Below, piece after piece: positions 47,465-60,133 of a DNA stretch of 64,000 nt. The position numbers and the translations under genes were made by a program. The DNA lies in the NCBI GenBank assembly GCA_034359265.1, contig CP136890.1, forward strand, positions 82,609,501 through 82,673,500, read 5' to 3'. The notes below the pieces were generated by a model. It did not search any database. It was given only the letters and a program-made list of their open reading frames with translations, and had not been told where the DNA came from. Origin of the DNA: Canna indica (Eukaryota > Streptophyta > Magnoliopsida > Zingiberales > Cannaceae). Each line of letters begins with the position of its first letter. The first letter of the stretch is position 1.

Positions 47465-48272
47465 AGGAATTGCTGAATTCAGCATGAATGCATGATGAAT
47501 TCATCATGCTAAATTCAGCATGATGAATTCACCTGCTGAATTCAGCATGATGAATTCATCTGCTGAATTCAGCATGTCACCAGGAACTTATGCTGAGTTC
47601 CTCATGTTGAATTCAGCATGGTGGCTGAGCATGAGGAACTCATGCTGAATTCAGCATTCACCTGCTGAATTCAAATTCAGCAGGTGAATTCACCATGCTG
47701 CATACTGAAGAAATTCTCAGTATGCCGAGAGTTTCAGCATGCTGAATTCTCAGCATGCAGCATGCTGAATTCAGCATGAATGCATGATGAATTCAGCATG
47801 GATTCATCATGCTAAATTCAGCATGTCAGCATGGAATTCAGCATGATGAATTCACCTGCTGAATTCAGCATGTCACCAGGAACTCATGCTGAGTTCCTCA
47901 TGCTGAATTCAGCATTCAGCATGGTGGCTGAGCATGAGGAACTCATGCTGAATTCAGCATTCACCTGCTGAATTCAAATTCAACAGGTGAATTCACCATG
48001 TTGCATGCTGAAGCATTCAGCATATTGAATTAGCATGCTGAGAATTCAGCAGAATTCAGTATGCTGAATTCTCAGCATGCAGAGAAATAGAGACTGAGCA
48101 TGCTGAGAATGCATGCTGAATTCAGTATGCAGAATTCAGCATGCATTCTGCATGCTGAGAATGATGAGAATTCAGCATGCTCAGCATGCAGAATTCTGCA
48201 TGCTGAATTCATTCTCAGCATGCTGAATTCCAGCATGCTGAACTCCAGCATGCAGAGAAATAGAGAATTCAA
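47465..48272. repeat. Array of palindromic CATGCTGAATTCAGCATG repeats
   Basis: About 800 bp made almost wholly of full and partial copies of the palindrome CATGCTGAATTCAGCATG, with variants such as TTCACCTGCTGAATTCAGCA. A larger unit of about 330 bp also seems duplicated (compare 47482-47700 with 47770-48000). The array lies between the hAT left end and the transposase start codon, in the place of a promoter or 5' UTR. Confidence 0.93.
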
Positions 48273-48342
48273 CATGTTTTTTTTTTTTCATCTTTAATTT
48301 CTGATTTTGGATTCTTTCACATCTTTCAGTCTAGTTTAAATT

Positions 48343-50932
48343 ATGGAATCATCTTCTAGTAGCAGTAGAAAAGATCCTGGATGGAAGTATTTGCGTGAAG
48401 TGATTCCAAACAACACAAATAGATTGATTTGTGACTTTTGTGACAAAATAACAAATGGAGGGATTTCTCGAGGGAAGCAACATCTTGTTGGAGGATATCG
48501 AAATGCCAAGGCTTGCACAAAGTGCCCACCTCATGTCCGAGAAGAGATCAAAGAATACATGGAAAAGAAAGCTACCACATCAAGTGTTAATTTTGATTCA
48601 TCAAGTTCTATACCTGATTTCGAGGATCTTGATTATGGTGAGAAGGAGGAAGAGGGTCTTGAAATGTCCGCGAAAAAGAAGCCAAAGAAGCCAAACGTGA
48701 AAGGTCCACTTGATCTTTTATTTACACCGAGTGCCGAGGAAGTGGTGAAAAAGAGGAAACAAATAATGATGAAGCAAACCACCATTAATGAGGCATGCAA
48801 AAAGGAGTTGCGCACTAAAGTATGTGAAAACATATGCAAATGGATGTATGATGCAGGAATTCCTTTCAATGCTCTAAACTATCCAAGTTTTGAGGTGATG
48901 GTTGAGTCTATTGGACAATTTGGCATTGGCTTGAAACCTCCCACTGCATATGAGGCGAGAGTTCCTTTCCTTAAGAAGGCAGTGAATGAGGTTAAGGAAA
49001 TGATAAAAGAGCATGAAGAAGAATGGGTAAGGTATGGGTGCACCATCATGGCAGATGGTTGGACAGATAAAAGACAAAGAACATTGATCAACTTTTTAGT
49101 GAACTCTCCTAAGGGAACCGTTTTCATTGAGTCGGTTGATGCAAGTAGCTACTCAAAGACCGGAGAAAAGATGTTTGAGTTGCTTGATAAAATGGTGGAG
49201 TGTATTGGGGAGACAAATGTGATACAAGTTATCACTGATAGTGCATCTAACAATGTGTATGCAGGTAATAAGTTAAACTTTCAAATTTTATTTAAAATCT
49301 AGTATTTTTATTAGTTGGTATCTTTTTAATGATTATATTTTATATTTTATATTTCATAGGAAAAAGGTTGATGGGAAAGAGACCACACTTGTATTGGAGT
49401 CCTTGTGCTGCACATTGTATCGATCTCATACTTGAAGATTTGGGGAAGATTACTGTTATCAGTAACACATTGAAGAGGGGTATGACTTTGAATTCCTACA
49501 TTTATGTGCGGCCTGGTTTAGTGAACATGCTTAGGGAATTCACTGGACAAAAGGATCTTGTTAGAGCCGCTGTTACAAGATTTGCAACTGCTTTTCTTAC
49601 TCTTGAGAGTATTCATAAGCAAAAGGCCAATTTGAGGAAAATGTTCACTTCAGATAAATGGACAAATAGCAAGTGGGCAAAAGAAGCACTTGGTAAAAGA
49701 GTGTGTGGCATTGTTTTAATGGCTACCTTTTGGACTAACATCATCTACATTCTCAAAATATTTGGTCCTCTAGTGCAAGTGCTTCGATTGGTCGATGGAG
49801 AGAGAAAGCCTCTAATGGGATACATATACGAGGCAATGGATAGAGCGAAGGAAGCCATTGCCAAATCTTTTAATGAGAAGGAAGAGAGCTACAAGAAAGT
49901 TTTTGAAATTATTGACAAAAGGTGGGAATGTCAACTCCATCAACCTTTGCATGCATGTGGAAATTATTTGAATCCTGAATTGTTCTATGCAAACTCCAAC
50001 ATTAGTTCAGATCAGGAGATTATGGGAGGATTGCTTGATGCTATTGAAAGATTGGTTCCAAGACTCGAGGAGCAAGACTTAATCTCTAACCAATTTTCTA
50101 CCTATGCAAATTCTGAGGGCATATTTGGAAAGCCAATGGCGATTAGGCATAGGAGTATTACATCTCCAGGTAAATTTCTTTAAAGTTATACTTTTAGATT
50201 AGTTCTTAACATTTAATAGATTAATTGAGCTTAACTTTTAATTTTTATTAACAATTACAGCTGAATGGTGGAAACTTTATGGATCATCAACTCCAGAGTT
50301 GCAAAAATTTGCTATAAAAGTGCTTAGTCTCACTTGCAGTGCATCGGGCTGTGAGCGCAACTGGAGCATTTTTGAAAACGTTAGTAACAATATTTAAAGT
50401 TTCATTTTAATTTTTAACTTGCTTCAAACTGTGCTAATTAAAAATTATTTTATTTTTTCTCTAGATTCATACCAAAAAAAGAAATAGGTTGGATGCACAA
50501 CGCTTAAATGATTTGGTTTTTGTGAAGTACAACCGAACATTGAAGCGTCGATATGATGCACGTGACTGCGTCGACCCTATTTCTTTGGAAGGTATTGATG
50601 CTAGCAATGAATGGTTGATTGGTAGACCTGAGGATGAACAAGATGATGACGACTTGGTATTTGAGGATGAGCCTTTGACATGGGACACGGTTGCTAGAGC
50701 TAGTGGAGCAGAAGAGCCTGAACGACTCACTAGATCTATAAGACAAAAGGACAAAGGAAAAGCAAGCTCTTCCAAGGTCCCAAGTCACCGAAGACTCATA
50801 AATGAATCTTCAGGAGAAGAAGAAGAAAGAGAAGATGGAGAAGGAAACACTGTCCCTTTTCAATATTCCAAACTTTTTGATTATGAGATTGATGAAGACC
50901 AAGATCTAGATTTAGATCTAGATGATGAATAG
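48343..50932 (+). CDS. hAT transposase (BED finger, DUF659, hATC), four exons
   Basis: Exons are 48343-49264, 49360-50169, 50261-50379 and 50465-50932, all with GT..AG introns; the spliced frame is open for 772 residues. A BED-type zinc finger lies near residues 10-61 (CDFCDK with Cys30 and Cys33, then GKQHL and ACTKC). The transposase core (DUF659 type) includes MADGWTD and QVITDSASN, which contain the first two candidate acidic catalytic residues. RPHLYWSPCAAHCIDLIL is the conserved C-x2-H block of plant hAT proteins. The dimerisation region (hATC) is in exons 3-4: WWKLYGSSTPELQKFA and SGCERNWSIFENIHTKKRNRL. The C terminus is acidic (DLDLDLDDE). Such enzymes cut and paste the element by binding its ends; activity here is inferred from the open frame only. 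Confidence 0.93.
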
Positions 50933-52279
50933 TCTATTGGTTTAATGATGTTGAACTTGTTATTCTCATGTTCTTTTAATGATGTTGAACTTGATGATGA
51001 ACTTGATGTTAGGCTTGTTTTTTAATGATGTTAAACTTGATGTTGACTTGTTTTTTTAATAATATTAAACTTGTTGTTCTCATGTTCTATAATTATTTTT
51101 AATTATTTTTTTAATGATGTGATTTTATGTACAAAATATATTTTATAATTTTATTTTATTTTTGCGCCTCGCCTCGTTATGGCGCGCGCCGTAACCTTGC
51201 GCCTTGCGCCATGGCTCCAAGAGCCCTTTGCGCCTTTGTGCGCCGTGCGCCATTTAAAACTATGCTACCACCTAACATAGAATACTACTATTCTATATTA
51301 TTTAATTATTTATCAACTGAATTAATAACTCGCATCTACCAAATAACATCGAAACATAGAAAAGACCTACCAGACGACCTCTGATCAGAAATCCGACACC
51401 ACCATCGCGTTCAGAACGCGAAAACCTACAACTTTGATATTTACCTCGACTCGATCCAATAATCCTACGATCAACTTCAAAATATCCTAATATTCTATAA
51501 TTTAACCTCATTTCATTCGATACCGTTCTCTTCTTAATTAACCTATTTATTAAATTAGATAAAACCATCTCCCAATCGTCTCCTACCCGACGCCCGCCCG
51601 AGCGCCCCCTCCCCTGCTTCGCACGGATCCACACCGGTCGTCCTCTTCGCCGACGGCAACCACCTTGCCGGCCTCGACGTCTTCTTCCCCGACACCGGCG
51701 GGTACCGGCTCATGATTGGGAGGCCACGCCGGGCAGCCCTCTCGGACACCGGCGACCACCCGCCGCCTACCCTCCGGCATTCCCTGCAGCCTCCCCTGCA
51801 GCAGCACCGGCTGCTGCCATGATGCGGGCAGCAGCGGTCGCTGCCCTGGCTCGGTCCAACGTCGCGGACAGCAACACGGCTGTCGCGACCGCCGCACCCC
51901 TCGCCGGCCCACCTCCGACTCCTCACTCCTTCACTCATCCGACAACTTCCGATTCTACCTCCTCTAACCCCTCCGCTGTCGTCGATGAACGAAAGAATGA
52001 AAACGAAGAGAAACAACGGAGACGGAAACAACGAAGAAGAAGAGAAGAACTCCTACCTCAAAACTCTTCCAAACTCCGGTCTTCACCGGAGTCTTCTCAC
52101 TGCCGACGCCTCACGGCCGCTGCAATTCCCTATCCGCCGTCGCTGCTGTTACAGGGATCGAGAGAGAGAAAAAAAATTAGAGAGAGGATTAAGGCTAATT
52201 AAATAGGTTAGCACTTTTGCAAAAACACCCTTCTAAGAAAAATATTTACAATTAAGTCCTCTATTTTCAGGCCATAACA

Positions 52280-53807
52280 AAATTGATATAGCAAATGATC
52301 CATGGATTACTAGCATCCCAATCAGTAAATGGCCAACTTTTGTTAGCACTGAAAAGTTAGGCCAATACAATAAGCTCCCTGAGCTTTTTCAAAATGGAAA
52401 TTGGAATGTGGACTCAATTTATGATCTGTTTGGAAACACCTTAGCTGAGGAGGTTCTGCAGTTGCATATTCCTAAAAAAGAAACTGTTGATAAATAGGTC
52501 TGGACCTTGAATGAAAAAGGCAAACTCAGTAGCAAGATAGCATATTCAAATGATGTGCCAAAAATTGAATGGGCCAAACTTTGGAGCATGAATACACTGC
52601 CAAAAAATAAAAACTTTTGCTTGGAAGTTAGTCTGGGATAGGCTGCCTACATCCTCTTACTTATCCAGGTTTTGTAATGTCAGGAAAAGCAAATGTCGTG
52701 TATGCAACAAAGATGAAGACAACAACACTCACATCTTCTTTCAGTGCCCTTTCTCAAGAAACTTCTGGGAAAATGCTGAAAAGTGTTTAGGCTTCAAATT
52801 TAAATATGTGAGGAACTGGCATAAAGGGGATTGGCTCAAGGAAGGCAATGGACTAAACATGAAGGCTAAATGTAAAATAACTGGGTTCATTGCAGCTGGA
52901 ATGTGGCAATTATGGAAAAATAAGAATAGTCTTTGTTTTGAAGGAAAGAGCTTTGGGTTAAATACCTTATTATTCAAGGCAATTGCAGATGTGTATAATA
53001 AAGCTGATTCAATTGAGGAGGTTCTAAATCAACTAACAATTAAAAATGATAATCTTAATATCCTTACTTAGAAAGATGGGCAAGAAGAAAACAATGTGTC
53101 ATACAAAGCATTTTGTGATGGTGCAGGATGCTGAAACTGAAAATTCTGGGCATGAGTTCCACTTTATCAATGAGGAAAGCATTGAAATTTGGAATGAATT
53201 TTCATCCAGGAAAATTGAATCTCCACTGTTTGCAAAATTTTGGACCATTTGGCTCTGCCTGCTGAGAGCTAAAAGTCTAAACATCAAGCATATCAAGATC
53301 TTTACTTATTGCCAAAGAGCTACTAATATACTTAACAAAAAGTCCAAAATACCTTGGTCTTTAAAAGATCTCATAAAGGACATATGGACTGCAGCAGATG
53401 AGATGGAAGTAATTTCATGGAATCATATTGGTAGATCTTTAAATAGCAAGGCACGTGAGTTGGCCAAAGCTGGAATGAATGCTAATTTTGCTATCCCACC
53501 AAATTTTACTAAGATAAATGTTCAGCTAGCAATAGGAGGTGAAAATAATGTTTTTGACTTGAATTGTAATTCTTCTATAGAGAGTTCGTATATAAGCAAT
53601 CATCATGTGGATAATCCTATTGTAATTAGTGAGGCTGGTGGTGTAAGCAAGGAGACTTGCGTAGTTGATAACTGTGTAAGAATTGTAGTTGAGGTTAATA
53701 AAAGGATTAAGTCTCAAGAGGGAATATATTCTTACTCTTTTGGAGGCGAGGAATGCACGACTATTAGCTCATTATTTTCTCCACCCTTCCAATTGAGTGG
53801 GGAGTGA
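52280..53807 (+). pseudogene. LINE ORF2 C-terminal part: zf-RVT and RNase H-like domain (disrupted)
   Basis: The frame continues from 45960 with DIANDPWITSIPISKWP. A stop follows near 52496 and a frameshift near 52615. The zinc-binding motif CRVCNKDEDNNTHIFFQC at about 52690-52750 is the C-x2-C..H-x3-4-C signature that follows plant LINE reverse transcriptases. The part after 53070 includes KAFCDGAG in one frame and ...LWLCLLRAKSLNIKHIKIFTYCQ in another, resembling the plant RNase H-like (RVT_3) domain, with a frameshift between the two. The last open frame ends at 53807, just before the A tail. Confidence 0.82.
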
Positions 53808-53837
53808 CCCTATTTTGAAAAAAAAAATTATCAACTT

Positions 53838-55159
53838 ATCTTAATTAAATTAGCCCCTCTGATTTTAGTTATTTGCTAATTTAACTCCTTAGTTTGTTTT
53901 GTCTGAATTTTGATCGAATAATTCATAAATTCGTTTCAACGTGACGTTTATAGTTTGTGAGAATTCATTTTGATCGAATAATTTTTTAATATTTTATATA
54001 TATATATATAATAATTTGAAATTAACCATTAAATTTTAAATTAGTTTTAGTCCATGAAATTTGCCCACTTTTGCAATTCGACCGTGTAACTTTAAAATTC
54101 TTAGTGTGAACTTTGCTTCAATTTCAAATTCTCTCATGTTATCCAAAAATTGAACGGAGAGTATTGCATGACATATAAATTAATACGTGAGACCATAAAA
54201 GAAAATTAAATATGATAAGAATCTAGTATAGCTCAAATTAGACTTTATATCATGTATTGTGTTTATGTTCAATTGGTATAAGTTTGAGACCCGATGACAT
54301 TTTTAATTCGCCCTATTCACCTTTGACATTCTCTGAAGCACTCCCTGGGAAGACACATGGCCAATCACAGTCATCATTTTGGATTCCAGATGAATGCTGA
54401 AGGATGTTACTCCTATTATTAAGTATCAGAAAAAAGAATTAGTTGATCAAACTAAATTAATCTCTAGTTCTTTTTGAAGGTTTCATATATACTTAGATTA
54501 TATTTAAGATATGTGCTTCCTGAGGTTGCAGACTTGCAGGCACATCCTTGACAGTGTTGAAACTCTGCTAAATTAACCAAAATAGATGAATGACATATGA
54601 TTGCTTCCAGATGGTGATGAATGCAAATTAATTTATCATTAGCTTGTACATATTGGTGGTGGTGTGGAAATGAAGAATAGCCTTGATGCATGAGCTCTTC
54701 TCTTGTTCTCTCTCATCCTTTTGTTTTAACATTTTCTTCATTTTTTTCTCTAAGTTCTCCATTGATAACATAACAAGAAATTAGCACAAAAGGTGAAAAA
54801 AAATTCAGAGAGAGAGAGAGAGCAGCAAAATCCATAAAATTATAACGATAAATGATGTAAATTGATCAATTTTGTCAATTTGCCAGTAGACTGGATGTAA
54901 GACCAGTGTGATTCGCCGCAGCAAGTGTAATAATAATACAAAAGTTGGTGTGGAACAGTCAAACAGCAGACTCACCACCATACTAATCTTGTCCTCAGAC
55001 TATCCCGACTAAGCAATATCCCGACTATGCAGCAAGTGTAGAAACTTTGTGCAGGATTTACTAACACTACAGTAATCCAATGACCACAAAAACACATTGG
55101 ATAATGTAAGGGCACAAAACAAGATTTACATCACTATTTATGTTTCAGTATCAAGAGTA
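53838..55159. other. Intergenic region downstream of the LINE and the protease gene
   Basis: AT-rich. It contains a short (AT)n run near 54000 and a (GA)n run at about 54811-54824. The part close to 55159 should include the protease 3' UTR. I see no gene. Confidence 0.4.
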
Positions 55160-58100
55160 TCACCCAATAGCAAATACAATGATCTGAGTCAGTAGCGGCA
55201 ACCATAAGCAGTACCAGGTACTCAGCGCCTCGGAAATAGATGATGAGTTAATAGTGGGAGCTCGTCCTGCAACTGCAGGTGAAACGGCATGGGCATTGGG
55301 AGAACTATGCTGCTCATTTGTTGGCAATGGATTCTCAGGCATGTTTTGTGACGGTGAACTCAAGGGCAACCTCCTGCTGTTGTCAAGATCGTGACCTGTT
55401 CCCATGTAGATCAAGGACATTTGATCAGAACCTAATAAATTTATGCTGCACAACAACAGCAAGCATACTGCAGACAAGTTGTGAAGCATAATTTATGAAG
55501 GTTAATGCTAAATCATTATCATGATTCCAGATTGACTAAGATTACAGTTGTATCCAGAAAAAGGACCACTACAGCCACAACTGCTTTCACTAATGTCCTG
55601 GGTTGCACATTGAGAGCAAGTACAAATAATATACAGGATCTCAATACCACAGAAATACCAGTAGTACACGTAGATATACACTAATACACAAATCAGGCTA
55701 GTAGAACTGAGAAGTTATTAAATCAAAAAAATACTGGCAAGGAATGACTCACAATCAGATTGGGACCATCCCAGTTTCAAATTCTCTCTATCAAAGACCA
55801 TATGGTAACCTGTCATGAAATTCTCTGCATCCACACAATGAAACACTCTTTCGTTGAAAAAGCACAGAAGAAAACAAGTGTATATGAAAAAAGAAATTGT
55901 ATGGATCAACTATTCTTTTTTTTGCTTACGTCCTATAGTGCCAAGACTTTCTTGAGACGACTGTAGAGCTAAGCAAAATGCATCAAGTTCTCCCTGTCAA
56001 GACAAATATCACATCAATCTCTAGTCATAGTGGGCCATACTTTTGAAGCTGAGTTTGACAATAATGTGCATAAAGTTTTTTCCTTGTGCACCTACTATTT
56101 GTTATTGTATTGCAACAAAGAACCAAAATACTTGCCATAAGGCATTGAACAGAAAATATCATTGCATACTATGAAGCATCAACTGCCAATCGCAGATGTG
56201 ACCACAACAGGATTTATCGTGTGATATAAAGTCTAAAAATAGCAAAGGAACACCTGCTTCAGGACAAAATGTACATGTCCAAATGCATCCTCAAGGTGAA
56301 CAATTAATAGTTTATAGAACATAGTTGAGCACCTCGTTATTGTAGACAGGAAAAATAGGATTCAGAGCCATGAAGGTCTTGTTTCCACCAAACATCAGTG
56401 TTACCTTCGGCACACCAGGCATCCCAAGAGGACTGTCATAACAAGCAACATAATTGAGTAATAAATTTGAGATGGAAAGTTTGCAAGTTGATACTCTTAT
56501 GAAAATCATTCACCTGGCTTTATAACAGTATTCCCAAGTAGATTCACTATTAGTGGCAACTCTTGTAACATTAACTTGTCTGTCGAACTACCCAATCCAC
56601 GAGCAGGTTATTGTTTGACAAAAAAAAATATTTTAACATAAGTGAAAAACAACAACAACAAAGTACCTCCATAGTGACTCTCTTGTATATATCATAAGGG
56701 AGATAAGTGAATGAAGATCCACTGTCAACTAGTGCATGAAAGCTGGTTTCCCCAGGACAATGAGATCCAATACAGAAACCATTCACAGCAATGACGTAAG
56801 TTTTGCTGAAAAAAGGCATCACTAAATAAATACTAAGAGAAATACCATAAGTGATTCAAGAATAATTAGGAGTTCTAAGTCAGAGGTAAGATGCAACATA
56901 TTGAATGAGCTGTGCATCAAACGGTATCAAAACAAGTCAGTTACATAAATTCCTCAACACCGAATTCAAAGAAAATACATGAAAACAAGACAGGTCTATA
57001 GGAAGAATTTATTACCTATTCAATAAAAACAAGGCCATAATAACAAAATGTCAATGCTTTCTCTTCAACAATCTTCTCAATGGTTGATCAACTAGAAATG
57101 TTACTTTGCAATATAATTTAAATGCAAGGGGAAAGAGATTAGTTAAGGCTCATAGGTGTTCCATGTGTGCGCGCTAAAACCTGCTATTTCTCAGAAAAAA
57201 TTAACAGCATTTCCTTTTTTTCTTTGCTTTTTTTATAAAGCAAGGATCTAAAACATGTGTCTCAACATTTGCAAGAAGGTAAAAGCAAGGTAAACATTTG
57301 CAAGCATCAAGTAAAGCAAGAAGGATAACATTTGCAAGCATCAAAGAACTGTGGGTTGATCACTTGATCTTAGTAACAAATAATGGATCTGTGTCCGGGA
57401 AGTAAACTCAGAATTTATGCATATTCTCTCAATAAATTAACTCACAATTTTCCATCCAAGGTAACAAATGGTGTAGAGTGTTGGGTGGATGGCCCTCTGT
57501 CTCCAAATAAAATTCTTCCAGAATCATCTTGTCGAAAGCATAATGAGAAGGAGCTTCTTATCAATCCAGTTCTTGCAAGAAAGCTTGGAACTGAAACATC
57601 GCCAAATCCCAAACCAAGAAGGCCATCAGGAGCAATGCCGTCGAGATAACCACCACTCTGCTTCCTACCACAGCTGTTTCATGAACAAAAATATATATAT
57701 TTCACAGCAAAATCTTGTAAAAGAAGAAGTTTTGAAAGACATATAAAGAGCAATTAACCACTACTCACAATACAAAGACCCTAAAAATATTGGACCCACC
57801 CTATAATGACTGAAGCTTGAACAGATGTCTGGCCCTCACTGGATGCCAAGTGTAATATATCCTCGACCAAAACACCTGAACTGGATGTATTTTCTGAATA
57901 GTAGTTAATAATGTAAGGGCAAGGCTGTTTTGGATTTTCACACCTAGAACCAAGACTACAGAGCTGATGATTGCATGAGACATATCTGCTGGTTTTTGAT
58001 TCAGCTGGGCTATACATTCCAAGTTCTTTATCCTGCATAATAGATGCTCCATGAACCAGGGAGCACCTGCCAATCAATCATTGGAAATAAGTGCTAAACC

Positions 58101-60006
58101 TGCTGCCAAATTTAAACAGAACAACCCTTTGTTTTCTGTCTGCAACAGCAATTACTAGTGCAGTTCACAAGTCACCAACTTCTATCACAGGTAATATCTA
58201 ATATGCTTGGACACTAGGAAAATCACATGTACATGCCACCATAGAAATGAACTTTAAGTTGTATCCAAAATCACAACCTTCACAAGTAAAACTGAAACAA
58301 AGAAGAAAAGTCTAACCAACCATCCCTAATTGTGAAGTAAAACATTTCAACACATGGAGATTAAAGTCAAAGTTTAGCCTAAATCGAAGTGAAAAAAAGG
58401 CATCTCTTATGCTAATACATACATGACCTAGTTGCTTGAGAACAATTTTTCAGAACTTCAATGAGAATGCAGAGAGAAAGTATCCACATATGATAGAACA
58501 AATTATACTTCCAATCCAACGGACACTGCAGCTACATCATGTATTAATTGAAGTTTGAAAAACCTATTCTAATAAAGTACATTAAACAGATATGGCAATA
58601 AATCAAGTAGGACAGATCAAAGTACACAAAGCAATATAAAGAAGATAAATCAGAAATAGTAAATAAAAAGGCAATTAAATAACATATAACAACAAACCAA
58701 AGGAAATGAAAAGTTTTTCACAACCCAAACTGCTAATTGGAAGCAGATATTTGCCTACCAAACTGCCATGATAACCAGACAAAGGAGCACATTGTATGCA
58801 ATCACAGGGAATCCAGAGCAAGTCACTTCCAGCATCCAATGCAACAAGAAAGGAAATGTTAGGAGTCCCTATATTGATCCATGTGTAGTGTAACCTGTCA
58901 ATCAAAAAGAAATATGAAAAATTGTCGATGCTAATTAGATGTAGATGTTGTTAAGAATGATATGACTATTTAGTGATGAAAGAAAAAGAATGTTTTACCG
59001 ACAAGATGGTCTTAATACTTCAATCAAATTGCTTCTTATTAATCCAAATTGCTTCTGTGCTAAATGTAATTCATGCTACATGTAATGAAGAGGAATTTGA
59101 GTATGCTCTCCTCAATAACAGTGTTGATATTTTGATCAAATAAAGATTTTTTTCTTAAAAAAACTGCTTCTGCGCAAAAAAAAAAATTGATATCTTAAGT
59201 GCTATATATGGTTTCATTTCCATAAGAGATTACTTTTGACCAGCTAAGAATAACTAAAGAACCAAGAATTAGTTCAAAGTGTTTAGTACCATATTGGAAG
59301 AAACACGTTAATGCTCCATGAACAGAGATAATTTCTATGCTACTCCATATTTAGCTTAAGAGTTTACAGTTAAGACTTTTCATTGATCTTAGACGTTATA
59401 CGCTGATACATGCACTGCATGTTTTAAATAACCAAAAGGCCTATAACTTCGACAAATTGTAGAAACTAAGATTAACTATACAATTATAAGTGAATCACAC
59501 GCCTGATAGTTGGTAATTGAGAACCTGCTATTCTGCTACCCTCTTATAGGTCATTTAAAACGCTTAAGGTTGCACATTTAATTATAAGTATAAAACACTT
59601 TCCAAAGTTTACTCTTTCCATTTACTCTCATTTGTGAGAAGAGAAAAGCCTGATGATTCAAATGTTTGACAGGGAGGAGAAAAGACCTTGCAAGTTGCGG
59701 TCTAACTCACCATCCGAAGTCATTTCCAAGTGACACGGTCTCACTCCCATCCGAGGGAAATAACAGCTGGTAGCGAGCCCCGAGCCGCCGCTTTTGCCGC
59801 TGGAGATCGCTCCTTGCTAGCATCTGGTAGTACTCCTCACTCCTCCGGGTCGGCCACCCTCCAGAGCCGCCGCGGGACGCCACCGCTACCCGCGCTTCAT
59901 CCGAGAACCTGTGCACGAGCTCCGCCGAAAGCGCGAAGGAGCTGGCCGCGCCAAACGCCACGCAGCTGGTCGCTACCAGAGCGATCAAGAGCGGGACACT
60001 ATCCAT
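55160..60006 (-). CDS. Aspartic proteinase-like protein 1 type (A1 family), ten exons, probably GPI-anchored
   Basis: Exons, in transcript order: 59711-60006, 58759-58894, 57800-58032, 57446-57673, 56667-56805, 56514-56587, 56333-56432, 55930-55993, 55753-55824, 55160-55395. All introns are GT..AG, and the joined frame gives 525 residues. Residues 1 to about 25 are a signal peptide. Lobe 1 has VALDAGSDLLWIPCDC with catalytic Asp119 in D-A-G rather than the common D-T-G. Lobe 2 has LVDSGSSFTYLP with Asp325. Further family blocks are IIGCGRKQSGGYLDG, LGLGF...VPSFLARTGLI, and GTIGQNFMTGYHMVFDRENLKLGWS. The tail has a Ser/Pro-rich linker with NPLPT and HAVSPAVAG motifs, then a hydrophobic end (about 506-525), which suggests GPI anchoring. 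By recalled similarity the closest Arabidopsis protein is At5g10080; substrates are unknown. No disruption was seen. Confidence 0.95.
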
Positions 60007-60133
60007 GAACTCCAGGCAGATCTAAGGTCAGGGTGAAAAATGGGGGCAAATTTTGGGTTTCCGAAGACGGGAAGAACGGCGGCCAGCGGCGGCAGCGCGC
60101 ATGGAAGGAGATCTAAGCCGGTGCAGATGCGTT

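Larger units (their letters stand above)
47095..51264 (+). mobile_element. hAT transposon, apparently complete
   Basis: 4170 bp with ends CAAAGTTTGAAAAGGCGC and, reversed, CATAGTTTTAAATGGCGC, flanked by a perfect 8-bp duplication CTACCACC (47087-47094 and 51265-51272). Both subterminal regions (about 47110-47200 and 51160-51255) are dense in GGCGC / GCGCC motifs, candidate transposase binding sites. It has a palindromic repeat array (47465-48272) and one four-exon transposase gene without stops. It is the innermost layer of the LINE-LTR-hAT nest and therefore the youngest. Confidence 0.95.
45961..52279 (-). mobile_element. Solo LTR, probably gypsy-type, inside the LINE and split by a hAT element
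   Basis: The ends are TGTTATGCCCCG and CAGGCCATAACA, and the flanking 5-mers are AGATT and AAATT, a duplication with one transition. Removing the hAT element leaves about 2.1 kb. No primer binding site, polypurine tract or coding region is visible, so this is a single LTR. Which strand is sense is not settled; minus is chosen because purine-rich, GC-rich leader-like sequence (51560-52200) lies at that end. Open frames in 51550-52200 are low-complexity and are not called as genes. Confidence 0.78.
42856..53827 (+). mobile_element. L1-type LINE, 5'-truncated, split by a solo LTR
   Basis: It ends in an A run (53817-53827) and is flanked by TTATTCAACTT (42845-42855) and TTATCAACTT (53828-53837), a plausible LINE target duplication with one indel. 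The order is the tail of a first ORF, endonuclease, reverse transcriptase, zinc finger and an RNase H-like domain, as in plant L1 elements. The body is split at 45960/52280 by a solo LTR. Joining the flanks restores the frame across the LTR (KKI then DIANDPW). Confidence 0.9.

Noticed and set aside
47465..48272. CRISPR-like array
   Set aside because: The repeats are palindromes in tandem with no unique spacers, inside a plant transposon. CRISPR arrays are not expected in nuclear plant DNA.
48072..48297. Short open frames in the palindrome array
   Set aside because: They simply translate the repeat on both strands (MLNSACRILHAE-like) and have no start context or domain.
51555..52202. Several GC-rich frames of 80-158 residues
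   Set aside because: They overlap on both strands in low-complexity LTR sequence and show no motif. They are not called genes.
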